Positions 7,561-16,606 are shown, counted from the stretch's first letter. The stretch is DNA of 41,043 nucleotides from Azospirillum sp. TSO22-1 (GCF_003116015.1 NZ_LGQZ01000031.1:1-41043), one strand, 5' to 3'. Numbers and translations are program-made. The notes: a model not told the origin generated them from the sequence alone.

Positions 7561-8760
7561 TCAGAGCAGTCCGGCCGCGTTCATGGCGCAGACGGTCAGG
7601 AGGGCGGCGACGCCCTGCAGGATCGGGCCGACGGCCAGGATCCGCACCGCCGCCGCGTCGTCCTGCCCGACGAAGGCGTCCTGCCGCACCAGCCAGAAGA
7701 GGCTGTCGTTCGGCGTGATCGTCACGAAGGCACCGGCGCACATCGCCAGGGCGGCGGCCTCGGGCGAGACCTGGAGGGATGGAAGCAGGGCTGCGATGAT
7801 GCCGCTCGTGCCGGCGAAGGTCGCCATGGATGACCCCTTCACCACCTTGAAGCTGGCCGTGAAGACGAACAGCGCCGGCAGGACGAGCCCGGTGGAGACG
7901 AGCGCTTCGGCCCAGCGGGTCACCGGGACCGTCTGGACCAGCATCGAGCCGAGCGCGCTGGCCGCACCGATCGTCAGCAGCAGCGGAGCGGTGCGCCGCA
8001 TGCCGCTTTCCAGGGCCTGGGTCCGCTCGTCGGCCGCCAGCGGCACCAGGGCGATGACGGCGGCGACCAGCAGCGCACCTTTGGGGGTCAGCAGGAAATC
8101 GACCAGCGGCGACAGTTCCATGTGGCCCCGGGCCATGAAGCCGGCCGCCAGCAGGACGATGATGGAGCCGAGGGGAGCGGCCACCCGGCCGGTCAGACGG
8201 CCCTTGGGGACCGGGGTTCCGTCCTTGGTCTTACGTTCGTAATGGCGGGCGTACAGCAGCCCGACGATCCAGGCGACGATGAAGACGGGGACGGCGACGA
8301 CCGCCAGACGGTTGTTCAGGCCCCCCAAGGCCGTCGCCACGATCGCCGGCCCGGCCGGCACCAGCAGCTTGAAGCCGGCGTAGGCGCCGAACACGAGCGA
8401 GAGCTTGCGCCCGGCGGCCATGGGCGACAGTGCGGCGTAGGCGGTGTCGGGACAGACCATGCCGGCCCCGGCGAACGGGGCGAGGATGGTGGAGACCCGC
8501 CCCGATCCCGCCGCCGCGTCGGAACGGGACAGGGCCGCCGCAAGGGTGAAGGACGGGATGAGGATCAGGACGAACTCGCCGAGCGAGCCGCCGAAGCCGG
8601 CATCGACCGCGTGGATCAGTGCCGAACTGTCCATTCCGCTCGCGATGCCCAGCGCCAGGGTGGCCAGCACCATCACCAGGGGGAGCGGGATGAACAGCAG
8701 CAGGGAGACCAGCGACCGCCGGGCTGGTGCTTTCTGCTCCGCAACCGCGCATTCACTCAT
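7561..8760 (-). CDS. GntP-family permease (gluconate/glycerate type)
   Basis: A 399-residue membrane protein from ATG 8760 (GAGG eight bases upstream), with roughly 11-12 hydrophobic segments. The stretch GMVCPDTAYAALSP and the late TPNDSLFWLV segment recall GntP-type permeases, which import gluconate, D-glycerate and related hydroxy acids with protons; family members are usually 420-450 residues, so this one is slightly short. It is transcribed divergently from the adjacent LysR regulator, the usual arrangement for a regulator and its transport target. Substrate is not determinable. It is unrelated to the arsenic operon and may mark a different inserted segment. Confidence 0.8.
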   Translation of the reverse strand: MSECAVAEQKAPARRSLVSLLLFIPLPLVMVLATLALGIASGMDSSALIHAVDAGFGGSLGEFVLILIPSFTLAAALSRSDAAAGSGRVSTILAPFAGAGMVCPDTAYAALSPMAAGRKLSLVFGAYAGFKLLVPAGPAIVATALGGLNNRLAVVAVPVFIVAWIVGLLYARHYERKTKDGTPVPKGRLTGRVAAPLGSIIVLLAAGFMARGHMELSPLVDFLLTPKGALLVAAVIALVPLAADERTQALESGMRRTAPLLLTIGAASALGSMLVQTVPVTRWAEALVSTGLVLPALFVFTASFKVVKGSSMATFAGTSGIIAALLPSLQVSPEAAALAMCAGAFVTITPNDSLFWLVRQDAFVGQDDAAAVRILAVGPILQGVAALLTVCAMNAAGLL

Positions 8761-8787
8761 GGACGTGTCCTCGACGCGAACGTGTAA

Positions 8788-8810
8788 TTCCCCTAAGATC
8801 CTGGGGGGAA
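8788..8810. promoter_or_regulatory. candidate LysR-regulator binding dyad
   Basis: TTCCCC (8788-8793) and GGGGAA (8805-8810) form an inverted repeat with an 11-base spacer in the 88-base gap between the divergent permease and lysR genes. This matches the dyad with an 11-base centre that LysR-type regulators use. Confidence 0.45.
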
Positions 8811-8848
8811 AAAGGCTCCCCGCAAAACGACTAATGGCGGCGGTCTGC

Positions 8849-9799
8849 ATGAGTCAGGATCATCCAAGGACCGGCCATCCGTCCCTTCTTGCAGTCCGCG
8901 CGTTCGAGGCGGCCGCGCGCCTGGGCAGCTTCACCCTGGCGGCCGAGGAACTGCGGTTGACCCAGAGCGCCGTCAGCCGCCATGTCCGCTCGGTCGAAGA
9001 GTGGTTCGCCGTGGAGTTGTTCGTCCGGCGCGGCCGGTATGTTGCGCTGACCGACGAGGGGCGGGAGTACTTCGGTGCCGTCTCCGACGGGCTGGAGCGC
9101 ATCCGCCGTGCGAACGATTCCCTGCTCCGGCGTGGCCGCCGTGAGGAGCAGGTGACGCTCTCGCTGCTGCCCTCGGTCGCCGCGCTGTGGCTGGCGCCGC
9201 GCCTGCCGGACTTCACCGGCCGATACCCGGACGTCGATCTGCGCATCCAGGCCAGCATGACGCTGGCCGATCTCCGGCGGGACGGCATCGATCTCGCGTT
9301 GCGCTACGGGCTCGGCACGTGGCCGGGCCTTCGCGCCGAGCGTCTGGCGGAGGAGAGGCTGATTCCGGTGTGCGCCCCGGCCTACGCCGGCCGCCTGGGT
9401 CTTGGCGGCGATCCGGAGGGTTTGGCGGCGGCGGTCCTGCTGACAGACAACATTCCCGGCGGCTGGGCGAACTGGTTGCGCGCGGCCGGTCTTGATCCCG
9501 CCGCCATGAGGTTCGGCCCTTGCTTCGACGAAGGCACCAGCCTTTATCGCGCGGCGGCGGCCGGTGCCGGCGTGGCGCTCGGCCGCTCCCTGCTAATCGA
9601 CCGCGACATCGCCGAAGGGCGGCTGGTCGTGGCGACACCGTTCAGCATCCCGGCGACATACAGCTACTGGCTCGTGCAGCCGGAGGAGCAGAAGCCCCGC
9701 CGGGCGGCCTCTCTGCTGGCCGGCTGGCTGCGGGAACAGATCGCCGAACTGGCCCGGCCCCTTGAGCCCGGACCGGTGGACGGCGTGGCCGTCAGCTGA
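8849..9799 (+). CDS. LysR-type transcriptional regulator (GcvA-like)
   Basis: A 316-residue protein with an N-terminal winged HTH (about residues 12-70; AAEELRLTQSAVSRHVRSVE) and a C-terminal LysR substrate-binding domain. The wording of the HTH and of LRRDGIDLALRYG is close to GcvA-like regulators. ATG 8849 is chosen because homologues begin shortly before the HTH; an in-frame ATG at 8834 is possible and neither has a strong ribosome site. Divergence from the GntP-type permease, with a dyad between them, suggests that the permease is its target. Confidence 0.88.
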   Translation: MSQDHPRTGHPSLLAVRAFEAAARLGSFTLAAEELRLTQSAVSRHVRSVEEWFAVELFVRRGRYVALTDEGREYFGAVSDGLERIRRANDSLLRRGRREEQVTLSLLPSVAALWLAPRLPDFTGRYPDVDLRIQASMTLADLRRDGIDLALRYGLGTWPGLRAERLAEERLIPVCAPAYAGRLGLGGDPEGLAAAVLLTDNIPGGWANWLRAAGLDPAAMRFGPCFDEGTSLYRAAAAGAGVALGRSLLIDRDIAEGRLVVATPFSIPATYSYWLVQPEEQKPRRAASLLAGWLREQIAELARPLEPGPVDGVAVS

Positions 9800-9824
9800 C
9801 CAGCGGGTATTCGATGGGCTTGAA

Positions 9825-10348
9825 GCGCCGGGCTTGGCGCTCAGTGCCGGGTAGGCCATGGCCTGCGTCGAGCCGGTCTCGCTGTGGACTTCGACCAGAT
9901 CGCCGGCGGCGACACCCAGCCGCTTCATGTCGTCGGGGTTCAGTTCGATGGGCGCCACCGGCATGCGCTCCCGGACGAACGGAAGATGCACGTCGTAGAA
10001 GGCGTTCTGCCAGACCAAGTTGGCGCGGCCGTTGTTGATCAGGAAGGCGTGCGTGTCCTTCTGCCGCCTCCGGGCCTCGATCTGCAAGCCGCGCCACTCC
10101 GCCTTCAGGAACCGGGCGCGCCCGTCCTCCAGCTTGAATTTTCCGTCGGCGTAGAGCCGTTGCGTTCCCCGCAGCCGTCCATCCTTGTAGGTCTGCACCG
10201 GCTCCTGCGCGCCGTTGGTGCCCGACGCCCGCAGGCGCTCGTAGGTGACGAAGGCGCCGCCGTCGACATGGCGGGGATAGCCGTCCATGAAGGCGTCCTC
10301 TTCGGTGCGCCAGTTGAACTTTCCCTTGAAACGGCTGGCACAGGCGCG
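9825..10348 (-). pseudogene. aioA: arsenite oxidase large subunit gene aioA, C-terminal fragment
   Basis: On the minus strand the frame reads as the C-terminal part of the molybdopterin arsenite oxidase subunit: WRTEEDAFMDGYPR, GAFVTYERLRASGTNG, LYADGKF, DGRARFLKAEWRGLQ, AFLINNGR, LNPDDMKRLGV, GDLVEVHSETGSTQAMAYP. These follow AioA order closely. The frame is closed by a TGA at 10349-10351, and similarity ends near 9830, about 30-40 residues before the normal C-terminus. There is no start, no N-terminal Fe-S domain and no aioB. This is about one fifth of a roughly 830-residue protein, so it is non-functional debris of an arsenite-oxidation locus. Confidence 0.8.
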
Positions 10349-10419
10349 TCACTGGCTTCACGTGGATCGGTCACCATCAAAACTGCGTCAGAGCCAGCGT
10401 TGCACGCCGAAATGGATTC

Positions 10420-11343
10420 CTAAGGGCGTACAAGCTTGAGCCGAAGCCTACCAGCCTCCGCAGCAAGCCCAGGCTGGCCGGTCCTGCGGGCGAGATGTTC
10501 CGCCCGACGGAGTAACGCTGCCGCGCCGCTGCCGACAGGCCCCGCCAGAGAGGCACTTCGGCCGGCTCGGAAATAAAGGTCGGCCGCCTCGGCAAGCCGG
10601 CCGCCGCTCTCGGCAGCCCGCGCCGCCGACTCCAGAGCGCGTGCGACCCCCACTTCGTCGCCGTTGGCGCGGCGTAATTTCTCCTCGGCCGTAAAGGCGG
10701 CCAATGCCGTGCCCACGTCGCCGTCCAATGAGGCGAGCCGACCGGTGAGGGCGAGCCGGTCGGCCGCCAGCTCGGGCTCCTCTGAGGCAGGCAGCTTCTC
10801 GATCGCGTCCTGCAGCGCGGTCCTGTCACCTTGGTCTGCCGCGATCAGGCCGATCAGATAAGTGGCTCGGGCCGTGACGAGCACATCCTTGCTGGATTCG
10901 GTAATCTCCCGGGCAAGTTGCCGGGTCTTCTGTGCGTCGCCCAGACGGTAGTGGGCGGTTGCCTCGACCAGAGTGAGGGCAGTCGGAACAGAGCGCCCCC
11001 GTCGCAGGAGTTCCGAACGGCTCCGCGCGGCGACCGCCGCCGCGTCCGCCGCCTTGCCCCGGCGCAGTTCCGATAGCGCCAGTTCCTGCCCCGCCACCGC
11101 GATGGCGGCAACGTCGTCGAGCCTGTAGGCACGGTCCAGGGCACGGGTGTAGACGGTGGTCGCCTGGTCGTAGCGGCCCGCGAGGAAGGCATGGCGCGCG
11201 GTTTCCAACACCGATACGGTTTCGGCATCCTCGATGCCGCCGGTGTCTGGAGTGCCCTTCGGCCCGCCGCCACAACCGCCGAGGAACACCATGATCGCCA
11301 TCGGAATTGCCGCTGTCACGGAGCCAACCCGCGGCAGCCTCAC
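10420..11343 (-). CDS. lipoprotein with helical (TPR-like) repeats, last gene of the MCE operon
   Basis: A 307-residue protein with a lipoprotein signal (lipobox FLGGC, Cys near residue 24) followed by Ala/Leu/Arg-rich paired helices resembling TPR repeats (for example LAGRYDQATTVYTRAL). Its ATG overlaps the MCE gene stop by 4 bases, so it belongs to the five-gene operon. MCE operons often end in a lipoprotein that serves as an outer-membrane or periplasmic partner; the usual one is ABC-type auxiliary lipoprotein or VacJ/MlaA, which this is not. Function is inferred only from position. Confidence 0.75.
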   Translation of the reverse strand: MRLPRVGSVTAAIPMAIMVFLGGCGGGPKGTPDTGGIEDAETVSVLETARHAFLAGRYDQATTVYTRALDRAYRLDDVAAIAVAGQELALSELRRGKAADAAAVAARSRSELLRRGRSVPTALTLVEATAHYRLGDAQKTRQLAREITESSKDVLVTARATYLIGLIAADQGDRTALQDAIEKLPASEEPELAADRLALTGRLASLDGDVGTALAAFTAEEKLRRANGDEVGVARALESAARAAESGGRLAEAADLYFRAGRSASLAGPVGSGAAALLRRAEHLARRTGQPGLAAEAGRLRLKLVRP

Positions 11344-12344
11344 GGGCGGACCTCCAGCGGCGAGAGAGGCCGGCGTTGGACCTGGGAAGTGCCGCTGTTC
11401 CCGCCGATCAGCCAGTTGCCCTGCAAGGTCACCAGCAGCTTCTCCAGTTGGGTAACGGTTGCCTGGACTTGGGCGACGAGCATCGGCAATTCCGCCGTAG
11501 CCGAATTGGCCCGGCCGGCTAGGTCGCGGAGTTGCGGCGTCAGGCGGTTCAGATTGTTGAGCAGCCGATCGACCGAGACCAGCGCCGTGTCGGCGTGGCC
11601 GATGGCTGGAGGCAGCATCCGAATCGCCTCCGCGACCTCGCCGAGCAGTGTGTTGACCGAGATCAGCACCGCGTCGACGTGGTTCATGGACGCAGGCACC
11701 ATCCGGGCCGCCGCCTCCAGTTCCCGGACCACCGTGTCGTCCGTGAGCAGGCGGCCGAGGGTCCCCTCTCCGCGCTCCAGCCGTTCGGTGATGGCGGCAA
11801 GGGCGGCGATCGTCCGGTCGGTCTTCTCGATGAGCGGGATGATCCTGGCGCTCAGGTCCTGCACCAGTTTCCCGACGTCGGCGGTGGCCGCGCGTTCGGT
11901 CTCGGCCGTCAGGACCGCGTACTTCCAGTTCAGCGGCTCACCCGAGCCCCGCGAGATGTCCAGAAAGGCCGCCCCGGCGATGCCGAACTGCTTGCGGATC
12001 AGGACGCGGGAGTCGCTGCGGATGAAGGGCTGCATGGCGCGTTCGATGCGGACGACGGCATGGAAGCTGGCGCTGGGATCGATGACGATCTCCTCCACCC
12101 GGCCGGCTCCGGTGCCCAGCACCTGCACGTCCGACCCGCGGACAAGGCCGGCCGGCCCGTCGGCCGGCAGAACGATATGGAGCGTCGCCGACGGATTGAG
12201 CATCCGTTGCAGCATGCCCGCCTGAAGCACCGCGGCAACGAACAGGGTTCCGGCCACCAGCATCAGCAGGCCGGCCCGCCGACTGGTCTGCCGGAAGCCG
12301 GCATGGGTGTTCAAATACGTGGCCGCCTGCCGGTCCGCCGTCAT
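11340..12344 (-). CDS. MCE/MlaD-family periplasmic substrate-binding protein
   Basis: A 334-residue protein with one N-terminal transmembrane anchor (about residues 22-45), an MlaD/MCE domain (about 50-130; ADGPAGLVRGSDVQVLG and GAAFLDIS), and a long helical C-terminal part. MlaD/Mce proteins form hexameric rings that carry lipids between membranes with an MlaE permease and MlaF ATPase. Start and stop overlap the neighbouring genes by 4 bases. The RRxGLLMLVAG anchor is typical of the family. The lipid cargo cannot be inferred. Confidence 0.88.
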   Translation of the reverse strand: MTADRQAATYLNTHAGFRQTSRRAGLLMLVAGTLFVAAVLQAGMLQRMLNPSATLHIVLPADGPAGLVRGSDVQVLGTGAGRVEEIVIDPSASFHAVVRIERAMQPFIRSDSRVLIRKQFGIAGAAFLDISRGSGEPLNWKYAVLTAETERAATADVGKLVQDLSARIIPLIEKTDRTIAALAAITERLERGEGTLGRLLTDDTVVRELEAAARMVPASMNHVDAVLISVNTLLGEVAEAIRMLPPAIGHADTALVSVDRLLNNLNRLTPQLRDLAGRANSATAELPMLVAQVQATVTQLEKLLVTLQGNWLIGGNSGTSQVQRRPLSPLEVRP

Positions 12345-13009
12345 GGCCGGTCCCTCGCCGCTGCGATGACGCTGCCGCGCAGCCGGCAGCGCTGACTGGC
12401 TGGAATCGCTTTATCGTGCCACAGGTCGGGGTCAAGGGTAAACCAGACCGCCGCGGTGCCCCGGTCGCGCACCGTGCGGATCATATTGATCAAGGCGCCG
12501 GTCAGGTCCGCCGGCGGCCCTTCCAGAATGACCAGCGCCGGCGACCCCATGAAGGCCCGCACCAGATCCGCCCGCGCGAGATCACCGGGCGCGCAGTCCG
12601 ATGGCAAGCCTGTCGGCACGCCGGGAAGCCCGAAAGCCACGGAAAGGCGGCTTGCCTCGTCCCGGATGTCGGCCTCGGGTCGCATCGTGTGATGGAGCTG
12701 TGCCAGCATGATGTTGTCGATCACGCTCAGGTAGGAGATCCAGGCGCCCGGTCGGAAGCCGTGTCCGATCCGGCCGCGCAACGCGTTGGCAAGATCGGGC
12801 GGAAGCCGGCGCCAGTCCCGGCCGAGCATGCGGACGGATCCGCGAACCGGATTGGTCAGGCCGCAGGCGGCATCGGCCATGACCCGTTCGTTCTGCTCGC
12901 CGCCGTGATCGATCAGGACGAGTTCGCCCGCATCCAACGTCAGGTCCACCGTAACGCCGCTGTCCAGCGTCGCCGCAGCGAACTCGATCACCGGCACATC
13001 GGCCATCAT
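12341..13009 (-). CDS. ABC transporter ATP-binding-like subunit (MlaF position) with degenerate catalytic motifs
   Basis: A 222-residue protein in the MlaF position, between permease and MCE genes, with 4-base overlaps on both sides. The fold pattern is that of an ABC ATPase (AGELVLIDHGG at the P-loop position, GLTNPVRGSVRMLGRD, SVIDNIML). But Walker A (GxxGxGKS/T) is replaced by DHGGEQNER around residues 34-42, with no Lys. The signature LSGGQ is CAPGDLA (about 139-145). Walker B reads LVILEGPPADL, with the catalytic Glu replaced by Gly. The switch His position is Leu (FTLDPD, about residue 192). It should neither bind nor hydrolyse ATP normally. The reading frame is intact, so this is degeneration under retained coding, not a simple pseudogene. 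Confidence 0.82.
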   Translation of the reverse strand: MMADVPVIEFAAATLDSGVTVDLTLDAGELVLIDHGGEQNERVMADAACGLTNPVRGSVRMLGRDWRRLPPDLANALRGRIGHGFRPGAWISYLSVIDNIMLAQLHHTMRPEADIRDEASRLSVAFGLPGVPTGLPSDCAPGDLARADLVRAFMGSPALVILEGPPADLTGALINMIRTVRDRGTAAVWFTLDPDLWHDKAIPASQRCRLRGSVIAAARDRP

Positions 13010-13836
13010 TGCACCACGAGGCTGACGACGCCGCTGATCAGGAAGATGAGGAGCAGCGCGCGGAAGAACCCGACGGCCAGCAGCGCCCCGTCGCCGCGAC
13101 GGCTGCGGAGGTCCGGCCCGGTCATCGCGGTGACGCAGCAGACGGTCCCGATCGCGAAGCCCATGCTCAGGGAGTTCAGCGGCAGCACGGCGTAACCCTG
13201 CGCGCCGATCGTGCCGAGGAAGCCGAGCAGGATCGTGCCGGGTGGCTGATGGCTCACGTGAAAGGTCATGGCGGCCAGCAGCGCGACGACCGGAGCTATG
13301 GCGACGAACAGCATGGTCAGGCAGAACACGCTGACCGACAGCGCCGCAACCCGCGGAACGACGAACAGGACGAAGGGGTCGACGCCCTGCGCGTCCAGGG
13401 CCCGCATCCGCCCGTCCGCCCGCATCCGGCTCAGTTCGCTCAGGATGATCAGGCCGCTGTGGCCGATCGCCAGCACGCCGACCGTAAACGGTGCTATTTC
13501 GCGCACCAGGATCCTCAGGATGATCGCGCTGAGTTGGGTCGACTGGCCGAGCTGCTCCAGCCACCAGAGCACCTGGAACAGCAGCCCGAAACCGGTAAGG
13601 ATGGCGGCGAGCGCGACCGAAGAGACACAGTCGGCCCCGGCAACCCCCATGAAACGGACGAACTCGCGCCGCGCCGGCCGGCGCCACGTACTCGGCCGGA
13701 CCATGTGGCCGAGCACCGCGGCCCCCACCGCCGCCGTGTCGATGACCCACTCGAACCGCCACGGCCTGTCCGTCCTGCCCCCCGATTCATCGGCAGCGGG
13801 CGGTGTCCCGGTGACCGGGGCGGGGGTGTCGGTCAC
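13006..13836 (-). CDS. MlaE-type ABC transporter permease
   Basis: A 276-residue membrane protein of the MlaE/YrbE family with about five hydrophobic segments. It has the conserved GVLAIGHSGLIILSELSRMR-like coupling segment and ALDAQGVDPFVLFVVPR, which correspond to the family's SG..I.AEL..M.V..Q..AL....DP...LV.PR pattern. The start is GTG 13836, overlapping the sensor gene stop (GTGA), and the end overlaps the ATPase start. Its normal partners are an MlaF ATPase and the MCE protein. Here the ATPase has lost its catalytic residues, so how transport would be energised is an open question. Confidence 0.87.
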   Translation of the reverse strand: MTDTPAPVTGTPPAADESGGRTDRPWRFEWVIDTAAVGAAVLGHMVRPSTWRRPARREFVRFMGVAGADCVSSVALAAILTGFGLLFQVLWWLEQLGQSTQLSAIILRILVREIAPFTVGVLAIGHSGLIILSELSRMRADGRMRALDAQGVDPFVLFVVPRVAALSVSVFCLTMLFVAIAPVVALLAAMTFHVSHQPPGTILLGFLGTIGAQGYAVLPLNSLSMGFAIGTVCCVTAMTGPDLRSRRGDGALLAVGFFRALLLIFLISGVVSLVVQ

Positions 13837-16169
13837 AGCCGCCCCCGCAGGAAGTAGGTTGTCATCTCGCCCAGCCGCTCCAGATAGAAAGCGCCGCGCA
13901 CACGGAAGGCGAACCCGTTGCGCAGCAGCGCGTAGGTGGTCTCCGTCACCTGAATGGCGCCGCTGGGCGCTGCCGTCGCCATGGCGCCGGCGACGCGCAC
14001 CGTCTCGCCCCACACGTTGAACACCACTTGGCCGAAACCGACGGCCGAGCCCATCACTGGCCCGGTGTCGAACCCCATGGCATAGCCCGGCGGGCGACCC
14101 AGCCGGGTGAACAGCCGGTCGCACTCGGCGTCCATCTCCAGCGCGAACGCCGCAAGCCGGGTCGCAGCGGCGGCGGGATTTCCGTCGAAACCCTCCGCGG
14201 CGACGATCTGGTCGGTCAGGATTTTCAGATAGCGGATGCCGAGCCGTTCCGCCGCCCTTTGGCAGGCGGCGACGATCTCCCCGATGCCGGCCGTCTGAGC
14301 CGTGTTGCCGGTCGCCAACGCGACGTCGTCGGCCATCCGCAGCACCAGCACGGTCACCTGTGGAAACCGCATGGCCGAAACCTGCTCCTCGCGCAGCCCG
14401 CGCCGCGCGATCTCCTGGAGTTGCAGGCGGTCGCGCTCGACGGAAATCGCAGCGCTCCGCAGGGTCGGTGGATCGAACGATGATCCGTGGGCTTCAACCT
14501 CCAGGATCACGGGGGCTTCGGCCGCGGGACTATGGGCCTCCGCAGCGACGAAACCGGGCGCCAGCAGCTTCCCCAGGAGACGGGCGAAGCCCTCGCTTAC
14601 GCCGACATCGCCGGCCCCATCCTCAATCCAGAGACAGCCCAGGGTGCGGTCGCCGGCGCGGACCGGCACCGCCAGGAGGGAGCGTCGGCCCGTCGCGCGG
14701 AGATACGGGGCAAGCCCGGACGTGCGCGGGTCCGTTTCGGCATCGCCCGTCGCCACGATTTCGCCGGCCAGCAGCTCTTGGCGGAACAGCGGACAGTGGT
14801 CGAGCGGGATTGCCGCCGCCGAGACATGCCCGCGGTTGTCCCGGTCGAACCCGTCGGTGCAGATCAATCTCTCCCCATCGATGCGCCACAGACTGACGCC
14901 GTGGGCCATTGTGGCATCCGCGGCGATTTCCATGGCCCGCCGGAGCGCCGCCGCATCGCCCGGATCGGCAAGCGTTCCAAGCCGGCCCAGCGCGGTGAAT
15001 CCGGCGCCTTGCCGCTCAAGCTCCCGCTGACGGCGGCGCACGGCGCGCACGTTACGGTCTGCGGAATAGGCCTGCCAGACAAGAAACCCGGCCATGGCCA
15101 TGGCGAGCAGCACGACCGTCCCGGACAGCAGCAGCGCCTTGCGGTTGTTGGCGGCGACGAACTCGACGAAGTCGCTTTCATGCGCAATCAGCAACAGCCA
15201 CCAGTCCCGCCTGAGCGTCGCGCGCAGTGGGTGGGCCGACACCATATGCCGGTTGCCGCCGATCTCTATCGCCCCGTGGATCTCGCCGGCAATGCGGACC
15301 CGGTCGAACACCTCGCGAAGCAGCGGGTCGCCCAGTTCCTCGATCCGCGCCGGGCGCAGCGCATCGCCGTCCGGCCGCGGCATGGCGCGGATGTCGGGCA
15401 CCGCGACCAGGCGGCCGTCGCCGTCGACCAGCACCGCCTTGCCGGTCGCCCCGACCTTCAACGTGTCCAGGAATCCGCCAATGTCCATCAGGTCGAGGTC
15501 GGCGGCGGCGACCGCGCCGGAGCGGTTTGGCAGGACGCGGGAAACGGTGATGCCCGGCGACTGCCGGGTAAAGAACACGTAGATGTCGCTCCAGACGGTT
15601 CGGTTCCCTTCCACCGCGGCGCGATACCAGGGGCGGGACGCCGGATCGTAGCGATCGGCGGGATCCTCCTCGATTGCGCGCACCGTGCCGTCCGTGGTGC
15701 GGCGCGTCCAGGTGACGGTTCGTCCGGCCGGCCCGATCGTGATGCGTTTCGTGTCCAGCGTATCGGCGTCCGAGCGTTGCACCATCATGAAGCGGCCGTC
15801 CTCTGCCCCAACGTACAGGGTCGCGAGCTGTGGCCGGGCCCCCATCAGGGCAAGGGCGATCGTTTCCGATGCCGGGGCATCGGGGCCGCCACCGGCGTAG
15901 GCGAGGATCCTGACCGCGTCGGCGGCGGAGTCGAGATAGGCCGAGACTTGGCTGCCGGCGCGCTGGTCCAGTGCCTCGATCAGGTCCCGGGCGAGGACCA
16001 ACGCGTCCCGCCGGTTCACGGAGTAGGAGTAGAGCGCGGTTCCGACGAGGGCCGCAGCCATCATCAGCACGCCGAGGATGGGGACGCCCAGGCGGAAGAA
16101 CCGGCGGATGCGACGGCGCCGGGCCTCCGCCGGATCAGCGTCGACGTCAATGATTTCCCGCCGTGCCAC
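13833..16169 (-). CDS. membrane sensor: dCache-like domain, GAF-like domain and degenerate class III cyclase domain
   Basis: A 778-residue protein from GTG 16169, which has GGAGG eight bases upstream (longer in-frame starts lack such a site and run into IS debris). Order: TM1 (about 30-53), an extracytoplasmic dCache-like sensor with a PWYRAAV motif, TM2 (about 344-368), a GAF-like domain (about 395-545), then a class III adenylate/guanylate cyclase fold (about 590-775; GFDTGPVMG, NVWGETV). Key cyclase residues are changed: the first metal Asp is Arg (near 611), and the Asn and Arg of the N-x-x-x-R transition-state pair are Arg (725) and Ala. One metal Asp (near 653) remains. Catalysis is therefore doubtful. 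It is the first gene of the MCE operon and may sense a periplasmic ligand. Confidence 0.82.
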   Translation of the reverse strand: MARREIIDVDADPAEARRRRIRRFFRLGVPILGVLMMAAALVGTALYSYSVNRRDALVLARDLIEALDQRAGSQVSAYLDSAADAVRILAYAGGGPDAPASETIALALMGARPQLATLYVGAEDGRFMMVQRSDADTLDTKRITIGPAGRTVTWTRRTTDGTVRAIEEDPADRYDPASRPWYRAAVEGNRTVWSDIYVFFTRQSPGITVSRVLPNRSGAVAAADLDLMDIGGFLDTLKVGATGKAVLVDGDGRLVAVPDIRAMPRPDGDALRPARIEELGDPLLREVFDRVRIAGEIHGAIEIGGNRHMVSAHPLRATLRRDWWLLLIAHESDFVEFVAANNRKALLLSGTVVLLAMAMAGFLVWQAYSADRNVRAVRRRQRELERQGAGFTALGRLGTLADPGDAAALRRAMEIAADATMAHGVSLWRIDGERLICTDGFDRDNRGHVSAAAIPLDHCPLFRQELLAGEIVATGDAETDPRTSGLAPYLRATGRRSLLAVPVRAGDRTLGCLWIEDGAGDVGVSEGFARLLGKLLAPGFVAAEAHSPAAEAPVILEVEAHGSSFDPPTLRSAAISVERDRLQLQEIARRGLREEQVSAMRFPQVTVLVLRMADDVALATGNTAQTAGIGEIVAACQRAAERLGIRYLKILTDQIVAAEGFDGNPAAAATRLAAFALEMDAECDRLFTRLGRPPGYAMGFDTGPVMGSAVGFGQVVFNVWGETVRVAGAMATAAPSGAIQVTETTYALLRNGFAFRVRGAFYLERLGEMTTYFLRGRL

Positions 16170-16350
16170 GACGCGAGCCTCCAGGCATCGCTCCGCCGCG
16201 CAGGCCACCTCAGTATTCGTGCGCCGCGCTCCAGCGCTGGAGAGGCTTGCACAGCGTTGTTGCATGAATCCTGTCACAGGCAGTCTGCGCTCCCTGCCCC
16301 CGAAACTCAGGCGATCTTTCGGAGGGGGCGACAACTTTCGCGCCGGCTTG

Positions 16351-16394
16351 ATCGTGCGGCTGTGGAGGAGGTCGAGCTTTCCTCGGTCGGACAT
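16351..16394 (-). mobile_element. possible ISL3-type transposase C-terminal remnant
   Basis: On the minus strand a short frame reads MSDRGKLDLLHSR, matching the C-terminal MYGRGKLDILQAR of the ISL3-type transposase at 21486-22667 in both residues and bases. Only a few dozen bases are recognisable. The 16170-16606 interval holds no convincing gene otherwise. Confidence 0.35.
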
Positions 16395-16606
16395 CGTGGT
16401 CTCGGCCCTCCGGAGCACGGGGAGAAGCCCGATCTCGGAGAGGATGCTGATCCACACAAGGGCCAATTGGCGGCCCTACCAGTTCGATTGGTGATCTTAC
16501 CAATAGGTTATATGCTGAAGTCACGTTGCCGGAGGGTAAGGTTCGCTGACAAACTCTATGTCGATGGAAGGTGATGATTACTGGATACCACCGAAGGGGA
16601 CGTCTC

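Noticed and set aside
13833..16466. Full 877-codon frame as the cyclase gene start
   Set aside because: The first 99 codons include ISL3-like debris and there is no ribosome site, whereas GTG 16169 has GGAGG eight bases upstream directly before the membrane segment.
14487..16574. 695-codon plus-strand frame opposite the sensor cyclase gene
   Set aside because: Composition is Gly/Arg/Gln-rich with no domain; the minus strand encodes a membrane sensor with recognisable domains.
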